64,000 bases of DNA from Apricaphanius iberus (GCA_028564705.1 JAPXFQ010001399.1:127001-191000), one strand, 5' to 3'. Shown: positions 42,796-52,465, numbered from the stretch's first letter. Numbers and translations: made by a program. Notes: generated by a model not told the origin, from the letters alone.

Positions 42796-43032
42796 ATGGT
42801 GACCGAGGATCCAGAAAAAGGTGGGAAAATGTCCCTTTCTAAAAAAAGAAAAGTGGACTCTGAAAATCGCTCCTTTCTTCCTGAATGGACAGAGTCCTTT
42901 CTGTTCGTGCTTCCTACGGCAAGTACAAAGCCAGTATGTCTCATATGTTCTGAAACTGTTGCACTCATTAAAAGTACAAACATTAAACGCCACTATGAGA
43001 CAAAGCACAAAACATTTGAACAATCATACCTA
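42796..43032 (+). pseudogene. BED-finger N-terminus of hAT transposase (truncated)
   Basis: The open frame starts MVTEDPEKGGKMSLSKKRKV. Ser-Leu-Ser-Lys-Lys-Arg-Lys-Val looks like a nuclear localisation signal. It continues with FLPEWTESFLFVLP and TKPVCLICSETVALIKSTNI, then KRHYETKHKTFEQSY. The Cys-x2-Cys and His-x4-His ligands (CLIC … HYETKH) form a BED zinc finger. The arrangement is the N-terminus of hAT transposases related to the one domesticated in GTF2IRD2. The frame is intact until the junction with L2 sequence at about 43033, so the catalytic and dimerisation domains are missing. The true start could be the second Met (42829). Confidence 0.82.
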
Positions 43033-44437
43033 CTTCTCAAACAGCTCATTATTGTTTAACTGCTCACATATCTGGTGTGCCACTATTTTCTCAAGAATTT
43101 TAGATAAGAAGGGAAGATTAGATATCGGGTTATCGTTAATTAAGTCGTTTTGATCAAGAGATTGTTTAAGTAGAGGTTTAATTACAGCAATCTTAAACTC
43201 CTGTGGTACATATCCATTGACTAAGGATAGATTCATTATATCTAAAATTGGAGCAGCGATCAGAGGGAGAACTTCTTTTAAGAGTTTAGTTGGGATTGGG
43301 TCTAAAATGCAAGTTGAAGGTTTCGATGAAGCTAATAATTTTAGTACATCAGAAAGTTCGGCTGCATTAAAGCAGTTTAGGCATATATTAGGTTGAACCA
43401 TTTTTGATGCTGCCTCATTAACTAAGGAGGAAGCAAGCATATTGGGAAGGTTCCCAATTATCTTATCTTATCTTATTTAAATCACTGTTTTCTATTGTAC
43501 TTTAATGTTCTGAGGAAATTAAAGTTGGAAGAGCTTCTTTAAAATTTGCTACAGCATTGTCTGATAACGTTCTGGTATAATTTAGTTTTCTTTCCGGTTT
43601 GATATGATCCGTTAGAGTAAGTTTAAAAGTGATAAGAAAATGATCAGACAGGATAGGGTTATGTGGAAAGACTTATTTCTTCACAGTCAATGCCATAAGT
43701 CAGCACAAGATCTAAGGTGTGGTTACCACAATGGGTTGGTCCCTGCACATTTTGAGCAAAGCCTATTGAGTCTAAGATAATGTTAAAAGCTGTATTTAGA
43801 CAATCAATTTCACTATCAACATGAATATTGAAGTCTCAGACAATAATGACTTTATCAGTGTTTGAAACTAAGTCAGATAGAAAATCTGAGATCTGATCTA
43901 AAAATTGAGAATAAGGGCCTGGTGGACGATATAAGACCACGAATAAAAGTGGCTTCACTGCTTTGTTATGTGTTTGAGGAAGGCTGAAGATTAAATGCTC
44001 AAAGGAACTCTAACTATTATTTTTTGGGGGATTAATTAGTAAATTTGAATGAAAGATGGTGGCTACTCCTCCTCCTCGACCAGTACTTTGAGGGACACTA
44101 AAGTTTAAGTAGCTAGGGGGAGTTGTCTCATTTATTGTGACATGGTCCTCTTCCTGCAACCATGTCTCTGAGGGACAAAACAGACCAATTATTTTCACAA
44201 ATTAAGTCATTTACTAAGAGTGTTTTTGAGGGGAAAGATCTTATGTTTAGTAAACTACATTTAATTGATTTATTTTTCTGTTCAGTCGGAGTTGTATTTA
44301 TCTTTATGAAATTTTCATACTTTGTTCTAGTAGCATTAACTTTTAATCTATTTGTTTTGGGTAGTGGACGGGGAACTGTACCTTTTAGGGTAGTGGGTGG
44401 GTGGCAGTCTCTGTTCCCAGGCCTGGACTCTGGGTTG

Positions 44438-45333
44438 TCACGGCTTTGGGGAACTAGAGATAACCCTATCAATGTTCCTGGAAAGAAGCGACGCTCCGTC
44501 CGCGGTGGGATGGAGGCCGTCTCTACGCAACAGTCCAGGTTTTCCCCAGAAGGTCCCCCAGTTATCAATGTAGCCCACATCGTTTTCTGGACACCACCTT
44601 GACAACCAAAGGTGAAACGACAGCATAGGGCTGTACAAGTCATTGCTAGTACGATCAGGCAGGGGACCAGAAAAAATTACAGAGTCAGACATCTTTTTGG
44701 CAGCCCTGCACACCGAAGCTACGCTTTAGTGACCGCCGATTGCCGTTACCGGGTGTCATTGCCACCAGCATGGATAACGATCCTGTTATACCATCGTTTG
44801 TCCTTGGCCAAAAGCTTCAGATGGGACTTAATGTCCGCAGCTCTGGCCCCTGGAAGGCATTTGACGGTGGTCTTTTGTGTCTCTGGAGCCACATTCCTAA
44901 CTATGGAGCTGCCAATTACAAGAATCGGCCTCTCCTGCTCGGCGGGTGCGTTGCTGAGCAGGGCGAACCTATTGTTCAGAGAAAGGGGCTGGAGGTTGGC
45001 CGCGGGCTGGGGTCTGGCGCTAGGCTTCCTACGAACCGTCACCCAGCTCGCCTCATATCCCGGCTGCACGGGAGCTGTTGGAGGACGGCTAAGGGGTCCT
45101 GTCCTAACTGACTCCGCGCTTGCTACTGCTGGGCCTGGCTGTTCTACAGCGTGGAGCTGGGTCTCTAGCTCAGAAACCCTCGCCTCCAAGGCTACAAAAA
45201 TGCTGCACTTATTACACCAACCATCTGCACTAAATGAGGCGGAGGAGTAGCTAAACATCTGACAGAGAGAGCAGGAAAGAGGAGGAGGTTCAGAGAGAGA
45301 CGGAGGAACAGCAGACAAAGCTGCCGAAGCCAT
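44438..45333 (-). pseudogene. L2 ORF1 with SGNH/GDSL esterase domain (frameshifted)
   Basis: The start MASAALSAVPPSLSEPPPLS is followed by a cysteine-bearing segment (LSCSLCQMF … WCNKCSIF), a short coiled-coil helix (ALEARVSELETQLHAVE) and an SGNH-hydrolase domain. The domain has RPILVIGSSIVRNVAPE (nucleophile Ser block), GARAADIKSHLKLLAKD, RIVIHAGGNDTR (Asn block) and, after stops and a frame change near 44715-44745, [20 protein letters not shown] with the Asp-x2-His pair. All four catalytic blocks are seen in order. Esterase-type ORF1 proteins are known in CR1/L2-group LINEs of fish, where they may act at membranes or lipids. The breaks make this copy inactive. Confidence 0.83.
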
Positions 45334-45545
45334 GCTAGCCGTGAATCTAAGCTAAACCAGTGTAACGCTTAACGAGTCCTCAAACGTAAAGAACACCAAC
45401 AGAAAATAAATGTTTTAATTTGTTTGTATGTTAAAGTAACTCAGAAAAACTTCTGGATGGAGAAAATTAAATCAGTTCAAGAGAGAGAGAAACACCGACT
45501 TGCTTGAACCGAGTGACTCACCAAACCGGAAATGACGCGATACGT

Positions 45546-45834
45546 CTTACCAATGCAGTCTCCCTGAGATCGAGTAAAAAGTTCCAATTTCTTTGAATAT
45601 ACAGTCAACTGTATCAGATTAGAGACTAATTAAATGAATTGAATATTGTGAAAGGAATCAACTCACCTGTGATGAAGGTTCTTGAATTCCAGGCAGGGGT
45701 GGGGTCATTCAAATAGCCTAAACCACCCCCTACACAAAATCTACAGCTGTGCGGGAGCCAGAGAGGCTGGTCCTCCTGGGTCTAGGCCATTTGACTGATT
45801 TGAGCTCCTCAATGTCCCGGAATCCTGCACAAAT
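45546..45834. other. LTR element leader, unassigned
   Basis: Short stretch between the inner L2 and the primer-binding site, expected to be leader sequence of the LTR element. No motif recognised. Confidence 0.4.
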
Positions 45835-45852
45835 CCACGTTGAGAGCGCCAA
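45835..45852 (-). promoter_or_regulatory. putative tRNA primer-binding site
   Basis: On the - strand: TTGGCGCTCTCAACGTGG, four bases inside the LTR end …GACTACA. TGGCGC…CAACGTGG resembles the lysine-tRNA type primer sites of many LTR elements, but the exact tRNA cannot be assigned by eye. Confidence 0.6.
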
Positions 45853-45856
45853 AAAA

Positions 45857-46316
45857 TGTAGTCGGAAAAACATTTTAAATAAAGGAGGTGAGAAAGATTC
45901 CTTCATTTCAGGGAGGTTTAATTTGAACTTGTTTGTACAAACAACAGAGTATTCGCAACAGCCTAATCCTGTCTTCCACCAACTGACTGACCACTTTATA
46001 GAACCAGACAATCTTGCTATTGTTTACACCTAATCAGTAAATATTTCTCCATGGTGAAGTCTCCAGACTCTCAGGTGTCTTTGTCTGATAGGACAGGCTC
46101 AATCTTACGACACGTCAAGATATTCAGTGCTCCGATGGTCGTTTCCATGGCAATACAGGAGTATGAATCCTAATATCAGTTCATTTGACCTAACCTAATA
46201 TTATACATTGTCACACAATCAGACCATCGCTACATCATGAAAAAAAAGCACAAAGTTCTCACAGTATGGAAGAATACACAGAACAGATAATTCTTAATAT
46301 TAATTTTTCCATAACA
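45857..46316 (-). repeat. 5' LTR (460 bp)
   Basis: Begins TGTAGTCGG and ends CCATAACA on the + strand, that is TG…CA on both strands. On the - strand GGTTCTATAAAGTGG (45991-46005) could be its TATA box. It is bordered on one side by a primer-binding-like sequence and on the other by L2 LINE sequence. Its outer 48 bases recur at 29217-29264. Confidence 0.68.
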
Positions 46317-47950
46317 GCCCTAGGATGGAGCCCTGGGGGACCCCACATGTGATTTCTGTGTTTTGCGATGATAATTGGCTAATTGACACATAGAAGTTCC
46401 TGTTCTTAAGGTAGGATAGGAATCAGTTGAGTGCCGTACCAGAGAGTCGGACCCAGCTCTCTAGACGTTCCAGTAATATATCATGATCAACGGTGTCAAA
46501 CTGAGGTCTAATAGTACCAGTACTGTGGTTTTACCACTGTTAGTGTTTAAACGGATGTCAATGAAAACTTTGACGAGGGGAGTCTCGATGCTGTGGTGCT
46601 TACAAAAACCAGATTGATAAATATCAAAGTGGTTGTTCATTGTTAGGAAGCTGTTTAACTGTTGGAACACAGCTTTTTCAATAATTTTACCGATAAATGG
46701 GAGATTAGAGATTGGTCTGTAGTTTTGCATTAATGTGCTGTCTAGCTTCTTCTTCTGTAGTATTGCTGTTTTTAAGGCTTTGGGGAAGACACCTGATAGG
46801 AGGGATGTGCTCATTATTTTTGATCAGATCCGCCCGGATGGCTAGGAGGACCTTTTTTTAGAAAACCTGTTGGTAAGATATCCAAGCAGCAGGTGACAGA
46901 GCTTAGTTTGTCAATGATTTAATCGAAGCTCGATTGATTTATTGTTTGGAAATTAGTCATTTTCTCTACATGGATGTTAATTGGGCTCATAGTTGGTTTT
47001 GGGGTTGGAGCTGATGTACTTATTGACCTTCTGATGTTCAAGATCTTTTCAGTAAAGAAGCTGAAAAATTAATTACAGGCCCTGGAGGAGTTTAGTTGAG
47101 GGGGTACTGTCACTGGAGGAGTTAGTTAGTCTATCCACTGTAGCAAATACTGTCCTAGCATTATTGTTATTAATGTGTATAATATCAAAAAAGAATGGTT
47201 CCCTTGCACCCTTTAAGGTTACTTGATACTTGTTCATTCTCTTTTTATATATCTCATAATGAACCTGGAGTCGAGTTTTCCGTTATTTTCTCTCAGTGTG
47301 CCGGCACTCTTTTCATTACATATCAGTGGATCGCTTCTTGAGATAGACTTCTTTTTACTAGAGACAGTTTTAACCTTAATTGGCGCAATCTTATCCATCA
47401 TGTCTAAAATTTTGGATAGAAATTCATACGTCAGTTTGTTTACTGAATGTGTGTTGGTGGATGTTGGTGATTTAGATAAGGTTGGAGTGTTCATCAGTTT
47501 TAAGCTGAGTTTTCTTTAAGGAAGTGTTTTTTTAACAGTGGTCTTACTCTGATTAGATATTTTGGCTAAGACGGTGTTTTCAAATGAGATGCAGAAATGG
47601 TAAAATAATGCAATATCAGTTACGGCAATGTTAGAGATATTTAAGTCTTTGCTAATAAGTAGATCCAGAGTGTGTCCTTGGTTGTGCGTTGACTCATTAA
47701 TGTGTTGGGTTAGGTCAAAATTATGGAGGGCAAAATTTAGAGCTTTTGTTCCACTGTCTTGGGGCTTTTTAGTATGGATGTTGAAATCTCCCACAATTTC
47801 GGTCACAGTCTAGACATATGGCAGAGCAAAGGTAATTGAAGTCTTTAAAAAAAGTTTGTGTTAGGTTTTAGTGGTATATATTTGTTTAGAAAAGAACTTT
47901 GTTTGGTTCATCTTTTTCAGTAGCTAAATATTCAAAGGTGCTGAACTCAC
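46317..47950 (-). mobile_element. L2-type LINE, 5' part (outer copy)
   Basis: On the - strand: endonuclease end (IVGDFNIHTKKPQDSGTKAL, INESTHNQGHTLDLLISKDL, 47806-47516), linker, then reverse transcriptase MSTSLLSGVFPKALKTAILQ, LMQNYRPISNLPFIGKIIEK, YQSGFCKHHSIETPLVKVFI and ITCGVPQGSILG (46340-46317), where the LTR begins. The continuation is the fragment ending at 29216. Frames are broken. The first endonuclease part is missing, so the copy is 5'-truncated near 47950. Confidence 0.8.
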
Positions 47951-48025
47951 CTAGTGACACCTTTTTGAAGTTTAGTGATAAGAAAGATTGAATGTGAAAC
48001 ATTACAGTAAGTCTACCACCTCTTT

Positions 48026-48256
48026 TAGGGCGACTGTGGCTGAGTAGGTTGAGTAGGAGGGTCGTAGGTTCGATTGCAGCTTCCTCCAGTCACATGTCGT
48101 GGTGCCCCTGGGCAAGGCACTTAATCCCAAATTGCCTGCCGATAAGTGTATCGGTGTATGAATGTTTGTGAGTGCGAATGGGTGAATGTGGCTCCAGTGT
48201 AAAGTGCTTTGAGTGGTCAACATGACTAGAAAAGCGCTATATAAATTCAGTCCATT
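48026..48256 (+). mobile_element. tRNA-derived SINE
   Basis: Relative of the SINE at 19055-19302. It shares CGACTGTGGCTGAGTAGG (A-box region), the B box GGTTCGATTGC (48067-48077), CTTCCTCCAGTCACATGTCG and AAAGCGCTATATAAATTCAG. A short piece between the A and B boxes is missing. No clear target-site duplication. Confidence 0.83.
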
Positions 48257-48746
48257 TTGTTTTTCCTGGTCTCATTAATGAAGTGATAATCAGTTGAGCA
48301 AGTCTCTATAGACTCTATAGACTAATTATAAACCAAAGATTTACATGAGCAATTCTCCGCAGATATATCTAAAGGGAGACCTAAGATGATCACCTGCAAC
48401 GATGCCTCACCCAGGTCGGCCTTGCTGTTTCCTTCAATCTAGAATGGAGAGAGCCTACGCCTTCTACTTCCGGACCATGGGTCCCACACTGCCAAAAAAA
48501 TGAATGGGAGTCAATAGAGCAATAAAAGTTATTTTTGATATATATGAGGTCATATATGTGACTTCTGACTTCTGGTTTGTAGCCATTTTAACAGCAAATG
48601 TTTACAATCAAATACATCCCAAATCACTTGGCAAACACAATCGAAATCTACATCATACTTGTCATTTAAATTGAGGTACAAAGTGTGTGTGATTCAGGAC
48701 ATAAGACAAAGCCAGAAAATAACTTTTATCGCTCCATTGATTTACA
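48257..48746. other. unassigned intron sequence
   Basis: No gene or transposon end recognised. It includes a local duplication CTATAGACTCTATAGACTAAT near 48307-48326. Confidence 0.45.
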
Positions 48747-48750
48747 TTAA

Positions 48751-49959
48751 AGGGGCTATATCATGCAAGATCAAGCTTTTTGAGCTTTCAACCATCTGGT
48801 AGAGCAATTTTCGCATAAAAAACTCCACCAGAATGTTTTTTGGCTTAATTCACGCATGTCTGAGTAACCTTTCTGAATTCTACCCTATGAGCAGCTGCCC
48901 CTCAGACTCCCTCTCCTAGAAATCCACTGAGTGTTCAACTACTGACATCAGTGGTTTAAAGTTGAGTGCTCTAGGTGTCTCCGCAGGCCTGGTAGATTGT
49001 CAAACACACCCTCCTCCTTCTCACAGTTCATGGCAGCTTCGGTTTTTGGCAGCTTAAAACACATTTTTGTTGGCTTTTTTACTTTCTCTGTTAAAACACC
49101 CGTTTAGCTGCATGGATTACATTATTTTATTCTACATTCTTAAAGAACAGCAGCTGGATCAAAGAACAAAGACGCCTGATTGACAGAGAAGTATGTGGCT
49201 ACATGCTAATGCTAATGTGCGTTAGCCATTTATCAAGCTGCTTATGTGATCTTATAACAGCATTGTGTGGTTAATTACCTTATCTGTAGCATCTCAGAAT
49301 GTTCAGTAAATGGGTGCAAACAACACCCAAAGCTTTCTTATGAACTGGGCTTGAAAGATTTGCTTAGTGGATGCAGCTGTGTTGGTTTGGGCTGTGTCTA
49401 AAGCCTGGAGTTTTAGCAACTGAGATAGGCTTTATTGACTCTGTTTTTTACAAAAAAAAGTAAATAAACCAAACGTCTAAGCCCTTAATATAACAGAGTT
49501 TCATTGTGGTGCTTCGTGATTTTCAAATTCTTGTGAGAATACTGTTTGTGATGAAACTTAGCACTGTTTGTTTCAGTGTGATCTCCTCACGGCTCTTAAT
49601 CAGAGCAGAGCATGGGGAGTGGAGCGGAGCATCAGGTTGGGGTGCAGGAGGCGGGTATAGAGAAACGAGCTGTTTCTTTTCGTGGTCTAACATTAACTAC
49701 AGGATACAAGTTAAATTTCAGGACAGATTAATACTGTATAGCACCAACGGTAACATCCATCCATCCATCCATCCATTTTCTGAACCGCTTATTCCTCAAG
49801 GGGTCGCGGGGGGCTGGTGCCTATCTCCAGCTGTCAACGGGCGAGAGGCGGGGTACACCCTGGACAGGTTGCCAGTCCAACAAAGCCAAAGGTAACATTT
49901 GATCACATATATGTATATCCCAGAAGTTGAAAGCTGTAAAATAGCATGATACAGCACCT
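48751..49959. mobile_element. TTAA-flanked TIR DNA element, non-autonomous
   Basis: The ends AGGGGCTATATCATGCAAG… (left) and …TAGCATGATACAGCACCT (right) are imperfect inverted repeats that extend inward (GAGCTTTCAACC / GTTGAAAGCTG). TTAA sits on each side (48747-48750 and 49960-49963), the target of piggyBac and Kolobok superfamilies. The AGGG-type end favours Kolobok over piggyBac. No transposase is encoded. It contains a younger SINE fragment at 49757-49890. Confidence 0.75.
49757..49890 (-). mobile_element. 5'-truncated SINE with TSD
   Basis: Reverse orientation of the SINE family at 59194-59561. The (CCAT)n tail is at the left, then GGGGTCGCGGGGGGCTGGTG, GCGGGGTACACCCTGGACAG and GTTGCCAGTCC. 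GGTAACAT occurs at 49749-49756 and 49891-49898 as the target-site duplication. Only the 3' third of the SINE is present. Confidence 0.85.
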
Positions 49960-50256
49960 TTAATAAACATTTTTTGGCCAAGGGACCCAGGGGCGAACCG
50001 GAAAGGGGAGGAGCCTTAGGCTCCCCATCTAAACAGTGTCTCACAAACTGCATCTGACCAGTTTCCTCCCACTTCATACACAAGTTATTCTCTCCTTCTT
50101 TTTTCACATATGTTGCAGTGGGGGAGTTGCAGATGCAGACCTCATCGCAAGGCCTCCTACACAGAGCTTCTTAAGGAGAGCAATCTGTTACAGATGTTCT
50201 TTTTCTCGGGATCACTCTTGTGGCCTGATTTATTAACAGTTTGGGCTAGTTAAAAC

Positions 50257-50765
50257 TAGGGATGCACCGATCCGACTTTTTCAGTCCCGATACCGATGGC
50301 TGGATTTTGTGTATATGTCGATACCCAACACCAATCCCATACTATTTGTGACAGTGTGGAGGTCCTCTCACTGAGGCTCCGATAGATGATGTTGCCTGGC
50401 TGCTTGGCCACAGGGATATCCCTTTGGCTGACTGGTTAGTGCACATGACCTTCACCTGGGAGTCGTGGGATCGAATTCCGCCTGGGACCTCGTTTTGTAC
50501 CTTTAATTAATAAACTGTATAACTTCTGGTGCCTTTCTTGAAGAGACTAAAGGCACCAGACTTTACAAACTAAACATAACTGAGACAAAATAACAGACGT
50601 AAAATATAAAATTACCACAAAAATAAAATTTCAAGTGAAAAAATTATCTTTTTTGGTAAATTTGTTGCAGATTTTCCGCATTTTGAGTATCGGTTCATGG
50701 TATCGGTTAAGTTTAACCGATACCGATACCAGTACAATAGGCAGTATCGGAGCCGATACCATAGA
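50257..50765. mobile_element. hAT-type MITE, right end missing
   Basis: Begins TAGGGATGCACCGATCCGAC and contains CCGATACCGAT… repeats and, near 50690-50750, ACCGATACCGATACCAGTAC. It is clearly related to the complete MITE at 63363-63662. The right TGCATCCCTA end is lacking. A tRNA-like segment lies inside. Confidence 0.78.
50419..50487 (+). other. tRNA-like segment inside MITE
   Basis: 69 bases that resemble a tRNA: acceptor-like TCCC…GGGA ends, an A-box-like GGCTGACTGGTTAGTGC, and a T-arm/B-box-like GTGGGATCGAATTCCGC whose stem can pair with wobble. The anticodon arm is not convincing. It is more likely a SINE head or tRNA pseudogene inserted in the MITE than a functional tRNA gene. Confidence 0.5.
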
Positions 50766-51053
50766 CTGTAAAAAAGAATAGACAACGCCTCCTCCCCGTT
50801 TACCAGAAGGACACACGTTCATCTTGTCTCCCACATCTAATTAAAAGCTGAGCATAAACAATGTCCTGACATTTCTAGTTAAATTAAGCTGGGCATGGAA
50901 TATATAAGCCCTGATTCATAACAGGATTTTCTTTCACACTTTTATTAGTAAAATCACTGTCTTGATTAGTACAACGTCTATTTAATTTGTATTGTTTTTT
51001 TTCCCTTCATCCAATTAAAAGTTGAGGCTCAAACTTTTGGTGTGTGTTGTCAG

Positions 51054-51180
51054 GTCTCACCCAATGGGAAGACATTGAGAAGCTGAATTTCTTTCCAAAG
51101 TTAGAGGAAGTACGACTACAGGGTATTCCCTTACTGCAGGCTTACACCAATGCAGAGCGCCGCAACCTTATGATAGCACA
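51054..51180 (+). CDS. tbcel: tbcel exon (post-LRR region)
   Basis: Acceptor TGTGTTGTCAG before 51054 and donor GTGAGT at 51181. The 127-bp exon enters in phase 1 from the exon at 5670 and encodes [20 protein letters not shown] then [20 protein letters not shown]. This is the last leucine-rich repeat and cap of TBCEL, strongly conserved with other vertebrates. It ends with two bases of a codon (phase 2), matching the next exon. No disruption is seen, consistent with a functional gene despite the huge upstream intron. Confidence 0.93.
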
Positions 51181-51268
51181 GTGAGTCTAATCAATGAGTT
51201 CTAAAACAAATGTTTTCCTCTTTGTATAACCATTTGAGACAATCTTTTGTTTACATGGTTCTCCTCAG

Positions 51269-51379
51269 GCTTCCTGCAGTATCCCATCTAAATGGCAGTG
51301 TTGTAACTGACGGCGAGCGAGAGGATGCAGAGAGATTCTTCATTCGTCACCACTGCACCGAGAAGGAGCTACCTTTCAG
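51269..51379 (+). CDS. tbcel: tbcel exon
   Basis: A 111-bp exon with acceptor TTCTCCTCAG and donor GTAAAC at 51380. It encodes [19 protein letters not shown] then [18 protein letters not shown]. '[13 protein letters not shown]' followed by 'RFFIR' is a hallmark of the TBCEL/TBCE region joining the leucine-rich repeats to the ubiquitin-like domain. The phase 2 to phase 2 junctions fit both neighbours. The preceding intron is only 88 bp. Confidence 0.93.
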
Positions 51380-51479
51380 GTAAACTGAACTGTACTAAAC
51401 TGCCTGTATTTTAGCACAGCTTCAAAAATAATTTGTGTCGTGTCAAGCAAGATAAATAAACTGCACTTTCTTTGCTCAG

Positions 51480-51591
51480 ATACCATTCCTTGGTAGCCAA
51501 GTATGGCAAGCTGGAGCCTTTAGCTGAGATCGACCTCAGACCTCGCTGCCGGGCTCAGGTTGAAGTTCACTGTGAGGAGAAAATAGAACCG
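51480..51591 (+). CDS. tbcel: tbcel exon leading into ubiquitin-like domain
   Basis: A 112-bp exon with acceptor CTTTGCTCAG and donor G|GTTAGT after 51591. It encodes [20 protein letters not shown] then [17 protein letters not shown]. '[14 protein letters not shown]' is strongly conserved in TBCEL and the last residues begin the first strand of the C-terminal ubiquitin-like domain. The exon ends in phase 0. The remaining ubiquitin-like part was not found between 51592 and 64000, so the final exon should be downstream of the window, after an intron longer than 12 kb. Confidence 0.92.
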
Positions 51592-52465
51592 GTTAGTTTT
51601 GCACTGATGTGCTGTTCAAAAACACTACTGTGATGAAGAATTATAGCAGAATTACAGTACCTTACAACTACCACAGACTTCATTGTTTTTTTATTGGTAT
51701 TTTGTTTGACAGACCAATGTAGAGCTTGAATGGTAACTGGTAATAAATTATTTGCAGTTTTGTTGCAGCATCATGCTGTGGGAGTACTTTTTTTGGCAAG
51801 GACAGTTAAGCTTCTCAGAGTTAATAAGATAATAGTGACAGCTAAATACATGGCAGTCTTAGGGGAAACAGCAACCGAGTTAAACGTTCAAATACTGACC
51901 TTAGCACAAACCCACATCTTTTCTCTAATGTGGAAATGAACTATCATTTATTGAAATAACTTCAATTTATAGTAATTGATGTTAAAGCAAAACAAAGTAA
52001 ATCATACGTTTTTTAAATACAAATACTTTTCAAATACAAACTACAAAAATGGAAACTATACTAAAATGTCCAAGTTTGATATTTTAAAGCTCTGAACTCC
52101 AAGGTCTACTTCATATTTTTTAGATGCTCAATATTTATCAGGTTGGATAAATTTGAAAAGAAAACACCTAAAACAAAACATCTAAAATGTTTCCTTTTCA
52201 GATTTTATAGTTTTTCATCCAAAAAAGCTTACTGTGTGGTGTGTGCATGTAAAAGTCAGTGTAAGCTGACTTTAAAATAAAATGTCAAAAATTATTTAAA
52301 GTTTCTGGCTGATGGTCTGGTTGTTGGTTCTTCATATTATTTAAGATGACATCTAATCAGCCATTTAAGTCTTAACTTTTTCTAATTGTAAACAAGTTCA
52401 CTGTAGAACCTTTCTCACTGAATTTGTAGAAAGTAAACCATAAAAAAGAATAACATTAAAGTAAT
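51592..52465 (+). other. tbcel: tbcel intron, unassigned sequence
   Basis: Intron start after the exon at 51591. Ordinary AT-rich sequence; no mobile element recognised before the LINE fragment at 52466. Confidence 0.5.

Larger units (their letters stand above)
41936..43032 (+). mobile_element. hAT element (GTF2IRD2-like type), 3' end missing
   Basis: It starts with CAGGGGTCACTAACTGG followed by the palindrome CGGACCGCGGTCCG, a typical hAT 5' end. It then has a purine-rich minisatellite and a BED-finger coding segment that stops abruptly where L2 sequence resumes at about 43033. No right inverted repeat or 8-bp duplication is present, so the right part of the element and some L2 sequence were lost together. 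Confidence 0.75.
41214..44270 (-). pseudogene. L2 ORF2 endonuclease-reverse transcriptase (broken)
   Basis: Endonuclease: CSLLNIRSFPSKTLLVNDLI, ETWLQEEDHVTINETTPPSY and GRGGGVATIFHSNL at 44270-44030, then damaged FNIHVDSEI and GNHTLDLVLTYGI text to about 43690. Reverse transcriptase: ASSKPSTCILDPIPTKLLKE, VIKPLLKQ, DNPISNLPFLSKILEKIVAH (43440-43030). The hAT insertion follows. Then come VTRGVPQGSVLGPILFTIYM, FHSYADDTQLYLSI with an intact active-site YADD, NLLLLNSDKTEVVVFGPEAL, LVHAFVTSRLDYCNSLL and LASLHWLPVRSRI (41945-41214). Frame changes, the insertion and a deletion of the first catalytic Asp region make it inactive. Confidence 0.85.
40206..45545 (-). mobile_element. L2-type LINE with esterase ORF1 (inner copy)
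   Basis: A minus-strand L2 LINE, close to full length. ORF1 lies at 45333-44438, endonuclease at about 44270-43490, and reverse transcriptase at 43440-41214. A long 3' untranslated region ends around 40206 with TTTACAAGG / ATATAGCGCCGTTTCACAAC phrases and an AATTCAATTCAG tail. A hAT element interrupts the reverse transcriptase (41936-43032) with about 90 codons lost. A copy of this age sits inside the LTR element, so it inserted later than the LTR element. The 5' boundary near 45545 is approximate and no target-site duplication was identified. Confidence 0.8.
29217..46316 (-). mobile_element. LTR-type element, nested host for several insertions
   Basis: Read on the - strand, a 460-bp LTR (45857-46316) is followed by a primer-binding-site-like sequence (45835-45852). 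At the far left a polypurine tract (29265-29276) precedes a 3' LTR cut to 48 bases (29217-29264). The 48 bases match the start of the right LTR (CCATAACA end on the + strand; CTTAATAT; GAATACACA). Removing the LINE (29794-33946), the L1-type tail (34589-36310) and the second L2 (40206-45545) leaves roughly 5-6 kb. No gag-pol blocks are recognised in the remainder. An L2 LINE flanks it on both sides. Retrovirus-like proteins are not encoded. Confidence 0.6.
5671..51053 (+). other. tbcel: giant tbcel intron (about 45.4 kb) filled with transposons
   Basis: The intron is bounded by a GT donor at 5671 and an AG acceptor at 51052-51053, with matching phase 1 on both sides. No other host exon is recognised within it. 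It contains LTR-type elements, L2, CR1/Rex1-like and other LINEs, Harbinger/hAT/TTAA DNA elements and SINEs. Most of its length is accounted for by nested insertions, listed separately. The two following introns are only 88 and 100 bp, so the expansion is local. Confidence 0.88.

Noticed and set aside
42231..42983. 250-codon open frame on the - strand (Ser/Phe/Pro-rich)
   Set aside because: It is the antisense of the purine-rich minisatellite; openness follows from composition and repetition, and no domain is present.
50419..50487. Functional tRNA gene
   Set aside because: Acceptor and T-arm resemblance only. The anticodon arm is unconvincing and it sits within a MITE, so it is treated as a tRNA-like remnant.
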